Of a stretch of 64,000 nucleotides of DNA, positions 19,901 to 30,009 are shown in pieces. The first letter of the stretch is position 1. Each line of letters opens with the position of its first letter. The notes under the pieces were generated by a model. It was not told the DNA's origin and did not search any database. It saw nothing but the letters and a program-made list of their open reading frames with translations. A program made the position numbers and the translations under genes. The stretch comes from Roseomonas sp. (GTDB taxonomy: Bacteria > Pseudomonadota > Alphaproteobacteria > Acetobacterales > Acetobacteraceae), in NCBI GenBank assembly GCA_020249435.1, contig JADCFQ010000003.1, positions 1 through 64,000 on the forward strand, written 5' to 3'.

Positions 19901-21495
19901 TAACGGGGCTGATTGCGAAGCTCCGGCATTCCACGCCGGGTGTCATGCTGATCAGCCCACCGCCGCATCATGATATCTATTCGATCGAGGATCTGGCCCA
20001 GTTGATCTATGATCTGAAGCAGATCAACCCGGATGCGACGGTGTGCGTGAAGCTGGTCAGCCGTTCGGGCATTGGCACCATTGCGGCGGGTGTCGCGAAG
20101 GCCAAGGCGGATGCGATTCTGGTGTCTGGCCATTCCGGTGGCACTGGCGCTTCGCCGCAATCTTCCATCAAATATGCTGGCCTTCCCTGGGAAATGGGGC
20201 TGTCGGAGACGCATCAGGTTCTATTGCTCAATCGGCTGCGGCATCGCGTGAAGCTGCGGACGGATGGCGGCATCAAGACCGGGCGTGATGTGGTGATTGC
20301 CGCCATGCTGGGTGCCGAGGAATTTGGCATTGGCACGGCATCGCTGGTGGCGATGGGCTGCATCATGGTGCGGCAATGCCATTCCAATACCTGCCCGGTT
20401 GGCGTCTGCACGCAGGATGAGGCGCTGCGCGCCAAATTCGCCGGCAGCCCTGAGAAGGTGATCAATCTTTTCTCCTTCATCGCTGAAGAAGTGCGGGAGA
20501 TTTTGGCCAGCCTCGGCATGCGGAAACTGACTGATGTGATCGGGCGGACTGATCTGCTGCAACAGGTCAGCCGCGGATCTGAGGATTTGGATGACCTCGA
20601 CCTCAATCCGCTGCTGGTGCAGGCGGATGCCGGCCCCTATCCCGCCTATTGCACCTTGGAAGGCCGCAATGAGGTGCCGGAGACGTTGGATGCGGAAATG
20701 ATTCGCGATGCGGATGCGCTGTTCCGCCATGGCGAGAAAATGCAGCTGCAATACAATATCCGCAACACGCATCGCGCCATTGGCACAAAAGTGTCATCGC
20801 GCATTGTGCGGCAATTCGGCATGACAGGGCTGCAAGCGGGGCACTTGACCGTGCGGCTGCGGGGCAGTGCGGGGCAGTCACTCGGCGCCTTTGGTGTGCG
20901 CGGCTTGAAGCTGGAAGTCTTCGGCGATGCCAATGATTATGTCGGCAAGGGGCTGTCGGGTGCTTCCATTGTGGTGCGCCCCGCGCCTTCTTCCAACCTG
21001 ATCTCCAATGACAACACCATCATCGGCAATACCGTGCTGTATGGCGCGACCGCAGGGGAGCTTTTCGCCGCCGGTCAGGCGGGTGAGCGTTTCGCCGTGC
21101 GCAATTCCGGCGCCACTGCCGTGGTGGAAGGCTGCGGCGCCAATGGCTGTGAATACATGACCGGCGGCACGGTAGTGATCCTGGGTGCGGTTGGCGATAA
21201 TTATGGTGCGGGTTTCACCGGCGGTCAGGCTTTTGTCTATGATGCGGACGGCACTTTCGAAAAGCGCATCAATGCGGAAACGTTGCTGTGGTCGCGCCTT
21301 GCCCATCCGCATTGGGAGGAAGCTTTGCGCGATCTGATCGCGCGCCATGTGGCGGAAACCGGCAGCCGTTTCGCCGCGCGCTTGCTCAATGAATGGGCGA
21401 CGGAACGCGGGCGCTTCTGGCATGTGGTGCCGCGCGACTATGCGCAATACCTGCCGGTGCCCGTGAGCGAAGCGCCGGCGATTGCGGCGGAGTGA
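16960..21495 (+). CDS. gltB: Glutamate synthase, large (alpha) subunit
   Basis: A 1511-residue subunit converting glutamine and 2-oxoglutarate to two glutamates. The N-terminal Ntn glutaminase nucleophile is Cys34 in EPDACGVGLVA, so residues 1-33 are a propeptide expected to be removed. The central and FMN-binding synthase domains follow, with SGHSGGTGASP in the FMN region and the 3Fe-4S motif CIMVRQCHSNTCPVGVC. The C-terminal GXGXG beta-helix is seen as repeated glycine-rich strands (GANGCEYMTGGTVVILG). The start at 16960 overlaps the gltD stop; an in-frame ATG at 16966 is an alternative. Length is normal. Confidence 0.97.
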   Translation: MEMNDITQDIALMGAEAARLATQAHIDLTEPDACGVGLVAALDGKPRRDVVQAGIDALRAVWHRGAVDADGKTGDGAGIHVEIPQDFFAAVVERGGDRLRPGRIAVGQVFLPKSDLGAQERCRQIVETEILNAGYAIYGWRQVPINVACIGEKANATRPEIEQILIHDPEQRDIATIERDMYVIRRRIEKQAIAAQIAELYLCSLSARSIIYKGMFLAEALTEFYPDLLDERFVSRFAIYHQRYSTNTFPTWRLAQPFRTLAHNGEINTLHGNVNWMKSHETRLSHPLLDPYMEDIKPVVQAGGSDTATLDNVFELLVRAGRDAPMAKALLIPESLGNNATMPPAHRDLFLYCNAVMEPWDGPAAICATDGRWVVAGLDRNGLRPLRYSITSDGMLIVGSETGMVKLAEDQIIQKGRVGPGQSIGVDLDEGRFFEDRALKDLISGRKPFGQWTARTTRIDEIVKAEADERANLTGEDLRRRQLSVGYTLEELESILHPMVEDANEAVGSMGDDTPIAVLSDQYRGLHHYFRQAFSQVTNPPIDSLRETRVMTLKTRLGNLGNILDEDPTQCDMLMLDSPVLSNAEFDAMRAYMGATACVVDCTFPVAEGEAGLRRHIERIRREAEEGVRSGCAHVILTDEAQCAERAVIPMILSVGAVQTHLVKNGLRTFTSLNVRVAESLDVHYVAVLIGAGATTVNAYLAQESIADRHRRGLFGAMSLREAVGRYKKAVDKGLLKIMSKMGIGVLSSYRGGMNFEAIGLSRALVAEFFPGTPSRISGIGLSGIARRVLALHEKAWAEGAITLPIGGLYKLRRRGEAHAFDGTLIHTLQSAVESESYQTFKRYSDAVRRLPPVALRDLLDFRTEGRAAIALEEVESITEIRKRLVAPGISLGALSPEAHETLSIAMNRIGARSDSGEGGEDPARAKPRANGDNANSAIKQIASGRFGVTAEYLNNCREIEIKVAQGAKPGEGGQLPGFKVTGLIAKLRHSTPGVMLISPPPHHDIYSIEDLAQLIYDLKQINPDATVCVKLVSRSGIGTIAAGVAKAKADAILVSGHSGGTGASPQSSIKYAGLPWEMGLSETHQVLLLNRLRHRVKLRTDGGIKTGRDVVIAAMLGAEEFGIGTASLVAMGCIMVRQCHSNTCPVGVCTQDEALRAKFAGSPEKVINLFSFIAEEVREILASLGMRKLTDVIGRTDLLQQVSRGSEDLDDLDLNPLLVQADAGPYPAYCTLEGRNEVPETLDAEMIRDADALFRHGEKMQLQYNIRNTHRAIGTKVSSRIVRQFGMTGLQAGHLTVRLRGSAGQSLGAFGVRGLKLEVFGDANDYVGKGLSGASIVVRPAPSSNLISNDNTIIGNTVLYGATAGELFAAGQAGERFAVRNSGATAVVEGCGANGCEYMTGGTVVILGAVGDNYGAGFTGGQAFVYDADGTFEKRINAETLLWSRLAHPHWEEALRDLIARHVAETGSRFAARLLNEWATERGRFWHVVPRDYAQYLPVPVSEAPAIAAE

Positions 21496-21534
21496 GGCTG
21501 CCAAAATCGAATGAAGCACTGAAAGGAAGCGACA

Positions 21535-21930
21535 ATGACGATTGAACAAATGGCCCATTATCAAAGCAAACTCGCCTTTGAGATGGATTCCTGGGATCTG
21601 CATGTCGCGATCAGCGATGGAGAGGCCGTGGTGGTCGTAGACGGCCGATCCGAAGCCGCCTTTGCCAAGGAACATATCCCCGGCGCAATCAACCTGCCGC
21701 ATCGGGGTATTTGTACCCTCGGTACCGAAGCGCTAGATAAGGCGAAGACCTATATCTGCTATTGCGATGGTATTGGCTGCAATGGGTCAACCAAAACCGC
21801 GCTCAAATTGCTGACCCTTGGTTTCAAGGTGCGTGAATTGATCGGCGGCTTGGATTGGTGGAAGCGCGATGGCTATCAGACCGCGGGGCTTGAAGGCCGC
21901 GCCGGTACGCCGGTTGGTTGTGGTTGCTGA
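21535..21930 (+). CDS. Rhodanese-domain protein
   Basis: A 131-residue single-domain rhodanese. The fold signatures are VVVDGRSEAAFAKEHIPGAINLP and the active-site loop CYCDGIGCNGSTKTA, in which the first cysteine of DGIGCNGS would carry the persulfide. It ends with GLDWWKRDGY and a Cys-containing tail, GCGC. It follows gltB by 39 bases with its own ribosome-binding site (AAAGGAAG) and may share the transcript. Sulfur donor and acceptor are unknown. Confidence 0.88.
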   Translation: MTIEQMAHYQSKLAFEMDSWDLHVAISDGEAVVVVDGRSEAAFAKEHIPGAINLPHRGICTLGTEALDKAKTYICYCDGIGCNGSTKTALKLLTLGFKVRELIGGLDWWKRDGYQTAGLEGRAGTPVGCGC

Positions 21931-21971
21931 AAACCATTTCCCAAGACACGTAGCCGACCTAGACTCGCGCC

Positions 21972-23117
21972 ATGGGTGCCGATATCTGCCATGACATAGC
22001 CGATTTGCGGGCCGCTGCGCGCCGACGCTTGCCGCGCGGTCTGTTTGATTATGTGGATCGCGGCTGCGATGGGGATATCGGCATCGCGCGCAATCGTGCG
22101 GCGTTTGATGCCATTACCTTCGCGCCGCCTGTGCTGCGCGGTGTTGCGGATCGCAGTACAGCTACCACGCTTTTCGGCCAAAGCCTTGCCATGCCGGCCG
22201 CGATTGCACCCATGAGCCCCGCCGGGCTGTTATGGCATGAAGGCGAAGGCAAGCTTGCTGCCGCTGCGCGTGCATTCGGCATTCCCTATACCCTGCCAAC
22301 AGAATCTATGACGCGGCTTGAAGCCATCAGCGCCACCATGGCGGGCAGCCCCTGGTGGTTTCAGCTTTACGTCTGGGCCGACAAGGCAGAAAGCCTGCGC
22401 CTTGTCGAAAAAGTCGCCAGCGCGGGGGCCTCTGTGCTGCTGCTGACGGTGGATACGGTGGTCGCACCCTATCGCGCCTTCAATTATCGCAATGGCTTCG
22501 CGACACCCTTCAAGCCAGGCCTGCGGAATATCTCGGATATGCTGGCGCATCCGCATTGGTTGCTCGGCACCATGGGGCGTTATGCGCTGACCACCGGTGT
22601 GCCGCGCATGCTGAATCATCCGGGCGCCCCGGGCGCGCTGATGGGTGGTGGGCCAAGCACCAGGCTGAATGGCGGCATAACTTGGGAAGATGTGGCAGAG
22701 CTGCGCAGGATTTGGCCTGGTAAGCTCCTGGTGAAGGGCATTTTGCGCGCCGATGATGCGCGCCGCGCCATTGAAGCGGGTGCGGACGGCGTGGTGGTTT
22801 CCAATCACGGCGCGCGCAATCTGGATGGTGCGACGCCTTCCATCACTGCGCTGCCTGCCATCGCCGCTGAGATCGGCCGGCACGGCACCATTCTGCTTGA
22901 TAGCGGTATCCGCCATGGCGCCGATATTGCGCGTGCCTTGGCGCTTGGTGCCGATGCCGTACTGCTGGGCCGCGCCGTATTGTTTGGCTTGGCGGCCTAT
23001 GGCGAAGCCGGTGCCGCACGCGCTTTGCACCTGCTGCGCCATGAATTCGAAACCGCCATGGCGCTGCTTGGCGCGTCATTGCCCGCGGAAATCACGCGGG
23101 ATCTGGTGATGGGCTGA
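21972..23117 (+). CDS. FMN-dependent alpha-hydroxy-acid oxidase/dehydrogenase (LldD-like)
   Basis: A 381-residue TIM-barrel flavoprotein of the glycolate oxidase / L-lactate dehydrogenase family, which oxidises a 2-hydroxyacid to a 2-oxoacid. Diagnostic parts are FDYVDRGCDGD near the N-terminus, PAAIAPMSPAGL, the substrate-base histidine in VVSNHGARNLDGA and the phosphate-binding DSGIRHGADIARAL ... VLLGRA. It lies downstream of the rhodanese gene. Which hydroxyacid it uses (lactate, mandelate, glycolate) cannot be decided from the sequence. Confidence 0.9.
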   Translation: MGADICHDIADLRAAARRRLPRGLFDYVDRGCDGDIGIARNRAAFDAITFAPPVLRGVADRSTATTLFGQSLAMPAAIAPMSPAGLLWHEGEGKLAAAARAFGIPYTLPTESMTRLEAISATMAGSPWWFQLYVWADKAESLRLVEKVASAGASVLLLTVDTVVAPYRAFNYRNGFATPFKPGLRNISDMLAHPHWLLGTMGRYALTTGVPRMLNHPGAPGALMGGGPSTRLNGGITWEDVAELRRIWPGKLLVKGILRADDARRAIEAGADGVVVSNHGARNLDGATPSITALPAIAAEIGRHGTILLDSGIRHGADIARALALGADAVLLGRAVLFGLAAYGEAGAARALHLLRHEFETAMALLGASLPAEITRDLVMG

Positions 23118-23130
23118 AGCAGCACGCGGT

Positions 23131-25950
23131 TCAACGCTGCTCCGCCCGCCAGCGCGCCCAGGTCGCAATATCCGGCAGGCGTTGCGGGGCCGCCGCCGGG
23201 CCAGCAAAACGCAACCCAATCTCGGGCGCTTCGGCCATTGGCGGGCGCAGCGCAAAGCCGATATCAATCGTTGCGCGCGGCAAATCCAACGAGCCGGTGA
23301 CGCGGGCGGAAACACCGCCCTCGGCCGCCAAATTCGCTTCCTGCAATGAAAGCCGCCCGGTGCTGATGTGCCAGCCGCCTTCCAACCGCTCCACCGCCGT
23401 GGCGCCACCCAAAAGGGCGCGGCGCAAGGCGGCCTCGGCCGCCACAGGATCAGCGATTCCGGCTGCGGCATAGGCATCACGCAGCGCAACCCCGGCGACA
23501 ACGCCATCCGCCAATAGAAAGCGTCCGGAACCTTCCAGCGAGGAAACAAGCGCTGCCGGCGCATGCCCTGAAGCGGCAAGCCGGCCAGCCAGCGCAAGCC
23601 TGCCTGCGGCCAGATCAAGCGGCAGGTCAAAAATCGGATGCGCCAGTGTTGCGCCGGTGACTTCAAAACTCGCTTCCAGTCGCGGTGGTTGCGCGCCGGT
23701 ATCGAAATTGCCGCGCCCTTCCATCTGCCCGCCGGCGAGCGCAGCACGAAAGCCATCAAGCCGGAGCTGACCATTTTCCAACGCCAGCGCGGCTTCCGCG
23801 TTTTCCACTGGCGGCAGGCCCAACACGGCAATGCGCGTAGCGCTCAAGGCGAAGCTGCCATCAAAACCTGCCAAGGCAGCAAGCGGCAGCGGTTCCTGAT
23901 CTGCCAGATCAGGCGCGGGCAGGGCCAGGTTTTCGGCCGCCAGCTTCAAGGTCAGCTTGGGGCGCGCGCCATTCATTTCCAACCGCGCCTCACCGGCGGC
24001 GCGTGTTTCGGCGGCGACCATGCTGAAGAAGGGCAGCGTGATGACGCCCCCTTCCATTGCCATGCGCGCAATGAAGGAAGCCGAGCCCTCACCCATCCAG
24101 CCCGGTTCCTCGCGGCCCAAAATCTGGCCGTAAAGCCGTGCCGCGCCGGGGTGGCGGAAGGTCATGCTGCCCTGCGCCTGTGCCTTCGGCAGATCGAACA
24201 CCGCATTGGCATCAAGCCGCGCATCTTCCAACAGGGCCTCAGCAACAAGGCTGAGCGCGTCAGCGCTGCCATTGCCGCGCAGGCGCAGCGTGGCCGGCAG
24301 CGCGGCGAGCCCCGCTGGTAGGGGCAGCGCTTCCAGCAGCATGGGCGGCAAGGCATTTGCCATGGGGGCGGAAATCTCAAGCGCGGCATCGGCAAGGCTT
24401 GGCGTGGTGCCGAGCGCAATAGCGCCCGAGGCGGAGATATTGGCGCTGCCCTGGCGCGCAGAAAACCGCTGCACGGCAAGCTTGCCGGCATCAAGCGTTG
24501 CATCCAGCGCAATGCCATCCAGCGCCTGGCCCTGCCATTCCAGCCGGCCTGCGGTTACGCGCAGATTGGCGTCAAAGCCTTGCAACGCTTCATTCGCGGC
24601 CTGCCAACTCAGGTTTTCGGCAAGCAAGCCATCCAAGGCAAGCGCATCAATCGAAAGCCCAAGCCCAAGTGCGGGCCGCGCGCCAAGGCGGAGCGCACCA
24701 GCGCCGGCAAAGCGCTGGCCATCCAAAAGCAGCGAAAATTCCGGTGCCTCAACAAGATTGGGTTCCAGCACCACGCGCCCGCGCCCTTCAAAACGGCGTA
24801 GTCGCGCAGGGTCCGGCGCCGTAACCGCAAAGCCGAAAGCCGCGAGGCTATCGCGCAGGCTGGGGCCGGTGATGCTGAGTGCCAATTCCAGCCTTTCGCC
24901 AAGTGTGGCGCCGCGCGCTTCAAGCTCAGCCTCTCCGGGCAAAAGCGCTGCGATATCCGTCAACGTCATGCGGGCACCTTCACGCGCAATGCCCGCCTTG
25001 AAGCGGCGTAATTCCTTGCCCTGCCAGCGTGCTGATTCGGCAGCCACATCCAGCACAATCGGAAACGGCCAATCTCGCGCAGCGCGCATGGCGGCGATCC
25101 AGGGATCGAGATCAAGCCGGTTCATCGAGACAGCCAGATCCATTTTCGCATCCGGCGTCAGTTGGATTTCGGCTGCCGTGCGACCCGTGCCGCCATCAAA
25201 TTCCACCGCCAGATCGGGGGTGATGATCCGGTCCTCACTGGCGCGAATGCGGCCCGTGATGCGGAAGGGCAGCGCGGGCGCCGGCAGAAAGGCGGAAAGA
25301 TAAGCGCCGGAGGCTTCAACGCGCCCTTCATAGCCACCTTCCGCCAGCAGCGCGCCACGCGTGACCAGCGACGCGCCTTGACCATTCAGCCGCAATTCCA
25401 ATGTGCCGATGCCATCATAGCCAGGTCGGCCAAGCACGGCCTGAAAGCGCGCTTCGGCCCCCGCGCGCATAAAACTGCCTTCCAGTCGCACTGCATCGAG
25501 GGGACCGGGTGCAACCAGTCGTGCCGCGACATTTTCCAAGGCCACTTCACCAAGCGTCACGCGGCTTGCTTCAATGCGCGCGGCGAAATCCGAAAGCCAG
25601 GGCGGCGGGCGGAGCGCTCCGGCAGCGGGCAAAGGCCAAGGCAGACGAATATCGGCGCCCACCAACACCAGATCGCGCGCTTCAAGCCGCCCCATGATCA
25701 GCGGCAGCAGGCCAAGCTTCAGCCGCAGCGTTTGCGCCTTCACTCCAAGCCCGCCTTCATCCTGCCCCAGATGCACATCATCCGCTTCAAGAATGGGCTG
25801 GGGCAGCAGCACAACGCGGAGCGGCCCTTGCAGGGCAACCGGTCGGCCGAGCCGTTCCGCCGCGAGTGTGGAGAGGTTGTTGCGCTGCCCCTCCCAGGAG
25901 ATCAAACGCGGCCCGATCCAGACCGCCGCAAGCGCGACGCCGAAGAACAA
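23131..25950 (-). CDS. AsmA-family envelope protein
   Basis: A protein of about 939 residues with an N-terminal membrane anchor and a long, beta-strand-rich periplasmic body of repeated short segments. It fits the AsmA/TamB-like group implicated in lipid transport or outer-membrane homeostasis. The strand pattern around AAERLGRPVALQGPL at the start and GRLSLQEANLAAEGGVSARVTGSLDLPRA at the end is typical. TTG 25950 is the first standard start. However, the ten in-frame codons before it (from CTG 25980) encode [10 protein letters not shown], the charged half of a signal anchor, so the true start may be CTG 25980, overlapping the oxoprolinase stop. Confidence 0.8.
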   Translation of the reverse strand: MFFGVALAAVWIGPRLISWEGQRNNLSTLAAERLGRPVALQGPLRVVLLPQPILEADDVHLGQDEGGLGVKAQTLRLKLGLLPLIMGRLEARDLVLVGADIRLPWPLPAAGALRPPPWLSDFAARIEASRVTLGEVALENVAARLVAPGPLDAVRLEGSFMRAGAEARFQAVLGRPGYDGIGTLELRLNGQGASLVTRGALLAEGGYEGRVEASGAYLSAFLPAPALPFRITGRIRASEDRIITPDLAVEFDGGTGRTAAEIQLTPDAKMDLAVSMNRLDLDPWIAAMRAARDWPFPIVLDVAAESARWQGKELRRFKAGIAREGARMTLTDIAALLPGEAELEARGATLGERLELALSITGPSLRDSLAAFGFAVTAPDPARLRRFEGRGRVVLEPNLVEAPEFSLLLDGQRFAGAGALRLGARPALGLGLSIDALALDGLLAENLSWQAANEALQGFDANLRVTAGRLEWQGQALDGIALDATLDAGKLAVQRFSARQGSANISASGAIALGTTPSLADAALEISAPMANALPPMLLEALPLPAGLAALPATLRLRGNGSADALSLVAEALLEDARLDANAVFDLPKAQAQGSMTFRHPGAARLYGQILGREEPGWMGEGSASFIARMAMEGGVITLPFFSMVAAETRAAGEARLEMNGARPKLTLKLAAENLALPAPDLADQEPLPLAALAGFDGSFALSATRIAVLGLPPVENAEAALALENGQLRLDGFRAALAGGQMEGRGNFDTGAQPPRLEASFEVTGATLAHPIFDLPLDLAAGRLALAGRLAASGHAPAALVSSLEGSGRFLLADGVVAGVALRDAYAAAGIADPVAAEAALRRALLGGATAVERLEGGWHISTGRLSLQEANLAAEGGVSARVTGSLDLPRATIDIGFALRPPMAEAPEIGLRFAGPAAAPQRLPDIATWARWRAEQR

Positions 25951-25976
25951 AAGCGCGAAAAGGCTGCGGCGCGATT

Positions 25977-28900
25977 TCAGCTTGCCGCCCCCCAGCCGCC
26001 ACCGCCCGGCGTTTCAATGCCAAGCACTTCGCCAGCCGCGAGATGCGCGGAATCGCTACCGCCCAGCCATTGGATGCTGCCATCGGCGCGTTCCACCCAT
26101 TGCCGGCCGGCAGCGCCATCGGCACCACCTTGCAGCCCATGCGGGGCAACGTTGCGGCGCGATGCCACAATCACCGCTTCCATGGGATGCAGGAAGCGAA
26201 TGCGCCGGCGTGATCCATCACCACCGCGCCAGCGCCCTACACCGCCTGAACCGCGGCGGATGGAAAATTCTTCAAGCCGCACGGGATAGCGCAGTTCCAG
26301 AATCTCCGGATCGGTCATGCGCGTATTGGTCATGTGGGTTTGCACCGGGCCAGTGCCATTGAAGCCAGGCCCCGCGCCAATGCCACCGCAAATCGTCTCA
26401 TAATATTGGTAGCGCGCATCACCAAAAAGCAGATTATTCATGGTGGCCTGGGCAGAGGCGCAAGCGCCAAGTGCGGCGAGGAGCGCATTGCAGGTCATTT
26501 GGCTGACTTCGGTATTGCCGGCCACCACCGCGGCTCCGGGGCGCGGTGACAGGAAAGTGCCTTCGGGGATCACGATTTCCAAGGGCTTCAGGCATCCATC
26601 ATTGAGCGGAATATCCTCACCCACCAGGCAGCGGAAGCAATACAGCACCACGGCGCGGCAGACTGCCGATGGCGCGTTGAAATTGCTCGGGCGCTGCGCG
26701 CCGGTGCCGGTGAAATCAATCACTGCCTTGCGTGCGGCGCGGTCAACACGGATCGCGACTTTCAGCGGTGCGCCGTCATCAATGCGGGTTTCAAAGCGGC
26801 CATCAGGCAGCTTTTCCAAAACGCGGCGCACGCTTTCTTCGGCATTATCCATCACATGCCGCATATAGGCGCTGACGGTGGCAAGCCCGTAATCGGCCAC
26901 CGCACGCTGCAATTCCTGCACGCCTTTTTCATTGGATGCGATTTGCGCCTTGATATCGGCCACATTCACATCCGGGCTGCGCGCGGGATAGCGTGCGCCC
27001 GCCAGCAGCGCGCGAAACTCAGCTTCCCGGAAATGCCCGCCATCCACCAGCAGGAAATCATCAATCACCACGCCTTCTTCTTCCAGCGTGCGAGAGAGCG
27101 GCGGCGTGGACCCAGGTGTCAGGCCACCAATATCAGCGTGATGCCCGCGCGATCCGACAAAGAACAGGATGGATGTGCCCGCCGCATCAAAGACCGGCGT
27201 AATCACGGTCACATCCGGCAAATGCGTGCCGCCATTATAGGGATTATTGAGCGCCACCACATCGCCGGGCTTCAGTGTCGCACCGCGCGTGCGGATCACG
27301 GTGCGCACACTCTCCCCCATCGCGCCAAGATGCACCGGCACATGCGGCGCATTGGCAATCAGCGCCCCAGTCGCATCGAAAATCGCGCAGGAGAAATCGA
27401 GCCTTTCCTTGATATTCACCGAAAGGCTGGTGTTTTGCAGCACCGCGCCGGTTTGCTCGGCAATGCTCATGAACAGATTGTTGAAGAGTTCGAGCATTAC
27501 CGGATCGGGGCGATCTGTCGCCAAGCTATCCGCCGCGCGCGCTCGGGCCGCGATGCGGCGCAGTACCAGATGATTGCGTGCGGTAACCTCCGCTTCCCAG
27601 CCAGGTTCGACAACAGTGGTGGCATTGGCTTCACGCAGCAGCGCCGGCCCCGTGATGCGATCCCCCGCGCACAGCGCATCCCGGTCATGCACCGGGGCGG
27701 CGTGTTCAGCGCCGCCGGTGAAAAGGGCGATGCTGTCCAAAGGCTTTGGAGATTCTCCCACGGCACGCGGCGGCAGTGCCGCTTCGCGCACTTCCTCACC
27801 AGGGGCGGTCACTTCCGCGATGCAGGCTTCCACAATCACCTGGCGTTCGGGTGTGGCGAAACCAAAGCGGCGGCGATGTGCTTCCGTGAATGCCGCCAAT
27901 ACGTCCTGATGCGTGCCAAATGCGACAGGCAGGAAAGTATCCGTGCCGGCATAGCGCAAATGAAGCCGCCGTGCCGCTTGCAACCGCGCGGGGTCGGCTC
28001 CCTGGCGCGCCAATTCTTCGCGCCCCGCTGCCACTAACGCATCAAGCCGCGCTGTCAGATCGCTGATGGCATCAGCGGTGAAGGGCGCTTCCACCGCGGC
28101 TTCTCGGATCACCGCCTGATCCGCGAGCCCCATGCCATAGGCGGAAAGAACACCAGCAAAGGGATGGATGAACACCGTTTCCATGCCCAATTCATCAGCG
28201 ACCAAACAGGCATGCTGCCCGCCCGCACCGCCGAAGCATTGCAGTGCGAAGCGTGTCGCGTCATGGCCCTTCTGGATCGAAACCTGCTTGATGGCATTCG
28301 CCATATTGGCGACCGCAACACGCAAAAACCCTTCCGCCACCGCGCGCGGATCGGGCGCAGGCTTACCTTGCGCCTGGCCGATTTCAGCCGCCAGTGCGGC
28401 GAATTTCTCAGCGACAATCGCCCCATCCAAGGGCTGATCCCCCTTGGGGCCAAAAATCGCCGGGAAATGATGCGGCTGGATCTTGCCGACCATGACATTG
28501 GCATCTGTCACCGTCAGCGGCCCACCGCGCCGATAACAGGCCGGCCCCGGCACGGCGCCGGCCGAATCCGGCCCCACCCGAAACCGCGCGCCATCGAAAT
28601 GCAGAATGGAACCGCCACCAGCCGCGACCGTATTGATCGCCATCATCGGTGCGCGCATGCGCACGCCAGCGACTTCCGTTTCGAACGCACGTTCAAAAGC
28701 GCCGGCGTAAAGCGCGACATCGGTGGAAGTCCCGCCCATATCGAAGCCAATAATCCGGTCAAACCCGCCCATCGCCGCCGTGCGCGCCGCACCGACAATC
28801 CCGCCCGCGGGGCCAGAGAGAATCGCATCCTTCCCCTGGAAATGCCCAGCTTCGGTGAGGCCACCGCTTGATTGCATGAAGTAAAGCCTGACACCCGGCA

Positions 28901-29585
28901 ATTCCGCCGCCACCTGATCCACATAGCGGCGCAGGATGGGCGACAGATAGGCATCAACAACCGTCGTATCGCCACGCGGTACAATGCGCGGCAGCGGGCT
29001 TGCACGGTGGCTGAGCGAGATTTGTGCAAAACCTTCTTCGCGGGCGATGGCGCCAAGCCGTTCCTCATGCACCGGATGCGCCCAGGCATGCATCATCAGA
29101 ATGGCGACAGCGCGGAAGCCTTCGCGATGCGCGGCGCGCAATGCCTCACGCGCCCCGGCCTCATCCAAGGCTTCCAATTCCGTGCCATCCACCGCGACAC
29201 GCCCGCCGATTTCAACGGCGCGTTCATGCAGCAATTCCGGCAGGCGCACATCCAGATCGAAAAGCCGGGGCCGCGCCTGATTGCCGATGCGCAGCAGATC
29301 AGCAAAGCCGCGATTGACCAGCAGCAGCACGCGTTCACCCTTGCGTTCCAGCAACGCATTGGTGGCAACCGTGGTGCCCATTTTCACCGCCTCGATCAGC
29401 CCGGGCGGGATAGCCGCGCCGGCAGCGAGGCCAAGGCATTGCCGAATGCCGGCAACAGCCGCGTCCTTGTAGCGTTCCGGGTTTTCCGAGAGCAGTTTCA
29501 GTGTGGAAAGCCGCCCGGCCGGATCGCGCGCGACGATATCGGTGAACGTGCCGCCGCGATCAATCCAGAATTGCCAAGCCGACAT
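25977..29585 (-). CDS. Fused hydantoinase A/B-type 5-oxoprolinase
   Basis: A 1202-residue protein joining the two halves that are separate as HyuA and HyuB in many bacteria. The HyuA-like N-terminal half begins with [16 protein letters not shown] and contains [16 protein letters not shown] (ATPase fold). The HyuB-like half starts near residue 690 ([21 protein letters not shown]) and ends with [17 protein letters not shown] and TPGGGGWG. The single-chain form matches ATP-dependent 5-oxoprolinase, which opens 5-oxoproline to glutamate, but hydantoin-type substrates cannot be excluded. The start lies 70 bp from the Rieske gene, so it may be co-transcribed with it. Confidence 0.92.
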   Translation of the reverse strand: MSAWQFWIDRGGTFTDIVARDPAGRLSTLKLLSENPERYKDAAVAGIRQCLGLAAGAAIPPGLIEAVKMGTTVATNALLERKGERVLLLVNRGFADLLRIGNQARPRLFDLDVRLPELLHERAVEIGGRVAVDGTELEALDEAGAREALRAAHREGFRAVAILMMHAWAHPVHEERLGAIAREEGFAQISLSHRASPLPRIVPRGDTTVVDAYLSPILRRYVDQVAAELPGVRLYFMQSSGGLTEAGHFQGKDAILSGPAGGIVGAARTAAMGGFDRIIGFDMGGTSTDVALYAGAFERAFETEVAGVRMRAPMMAINTVAAGGGSILHFDGARFRVGPDSAGAVPGPACYRRGGPLTVTDANVMVGKIQPHHFPAIFGPKGDQPLDGAIVAEKFAALAAEIGQAQGKPAPDPRAVAEGFLRVAVANMANAIKQVSIQKGHDATRFALQCFGGAGGQHACLVADELGMETVFIHPFAGVLSAYGMGLADQAVIREAAVEAPFTADAISDLTARLDALVAAGREELARQGADPARLQAARRLHLRYAGTDTFLPVAFGTHQDVLAAFTEAHRRRFGFATPERQVIVEACIAEVTAPGEEVREAALPPRAVGESPKPLDSIALFTGGAEHAAPVHDRDALCAGDRITGPALLREANATTVVEPGWEAEVTARNHLVLRRIAARARAADSLATDRPDPVMLELFNNLFMSIAEQTGAVLQNTSLSVNIKERLDFSCAIFDATGALIANAPHVPVHLGAMGESVRTVIRTRGATLKPGDVVALNNPYNGGTHLPDVTVITPVFDAAGTSILFFVGSRGHHADIGGLTPGSTPPLSRTLEEEGVVIDDFLLVDGGHFREAEFRALLAGARYPARSPDVNVADIKAQIASNEKGVQELQRAVADYGLATVSAYMRHVMDNAEESVRRVLEKLPDGRFETRIDDGAPLKVAIRVDRAARKAVIDFTGTGAQRPSNFNAPSAVCRAVVLYCFRCLVGEDIPLNDGCLKPLEIVIPEGTFLSPRPGAAVVAGNTEVSQMTCNALLAALGACASAQATMNNLLFGDARYQYYETICGGIGAGPGFNGTGPVQTHMTNTRMTDPEILELRYPVRLEEFSIRRGSGGVGRWRGGDGSRRRIRFLHPMEAVIVASRRNVAPHGLQGGADGAAGRQWVERADGSIQWLGGSDSAHLAAGEVLGIETPGGGGWGAAS

Positions 29586-29655
29586 GCAAAACCCTTGCGC
29601 AGAAGGAAGCTGAAGCCAAGCGGTCTAAAGCATTATCCGGCCAAGTGAAATCGGC

Positions 29656-30009
29656 TCAAAGCCCCGCATCGGCAGGCACCAGCACCCGCCCAGCCTCATC
29701 CACCCGCGCCGGCACGGCTTCCAGGGCCTCACCATAACAGGGGCCGGAGACGCATTCGCCGGAGTCAATCTCAAACCGCGCGCCATGGGCGGAGCAGAGG
29801 ATATGCTGGCGCTTGGCATCCAGAAAGCGATCCGGCACGGGGTCAAGCGGCAGGCCGATATGCGGGCAGGAATTCACATAGACCCAAACCGCGCTGCCGC
29901 GCCGCACGGCGAATAGCCCCATGAAGGCACCGGGTGCCGCGGGAAAGCCCTTGGACCCGCCATCTGGGATATCCTCAAGCGCGCAAAGCGCACGTTCTGG
30001 CTTGCTCAT
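29656..30009 (-). CDS. Rieske 2Fe-2S protein
   Basis: A 117-residue single-domain Rieske ferredoxin-like protein. The cluster ligands are visible as Cys48-Pro-His50 (SCPHIG) and Cys72-x2-His75 (CSAHGARF). It lacks a membrane anchor and resembles the ferredoxin-type Rieske components of dioxygenases or small nitrite-reductase-like proteins. No oxygenase partner lies beside it. It overlaps the EVE-domain gene by four bases. Confidence 0.9.
   Translation of the reverse strand: MSKPERALCALEDIPDGGSKGFPAAPGAFMGLFAVRRGSAVWVYVNSCPHIGLPLDPVPDRFLDAKRQHILCSAHGARFEIDSGECVSGPCYGEALEAVPARVDEAGRVLVPADAGL

Noticed and set aside
24164-25303. Long plus-strand frame (379 codons) inside the AsmA gene
   Set aside because: Ser/Arg/Ala-rich antisense shadow caused by high GC; AsmA on the minus strand explains the region.
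26856-28037. Plus-strand frame of 393 codons within the oxoprolinase gene
   Set aside because: Antisense shadow with no family likeness; the minus-strand protein is well conserved.
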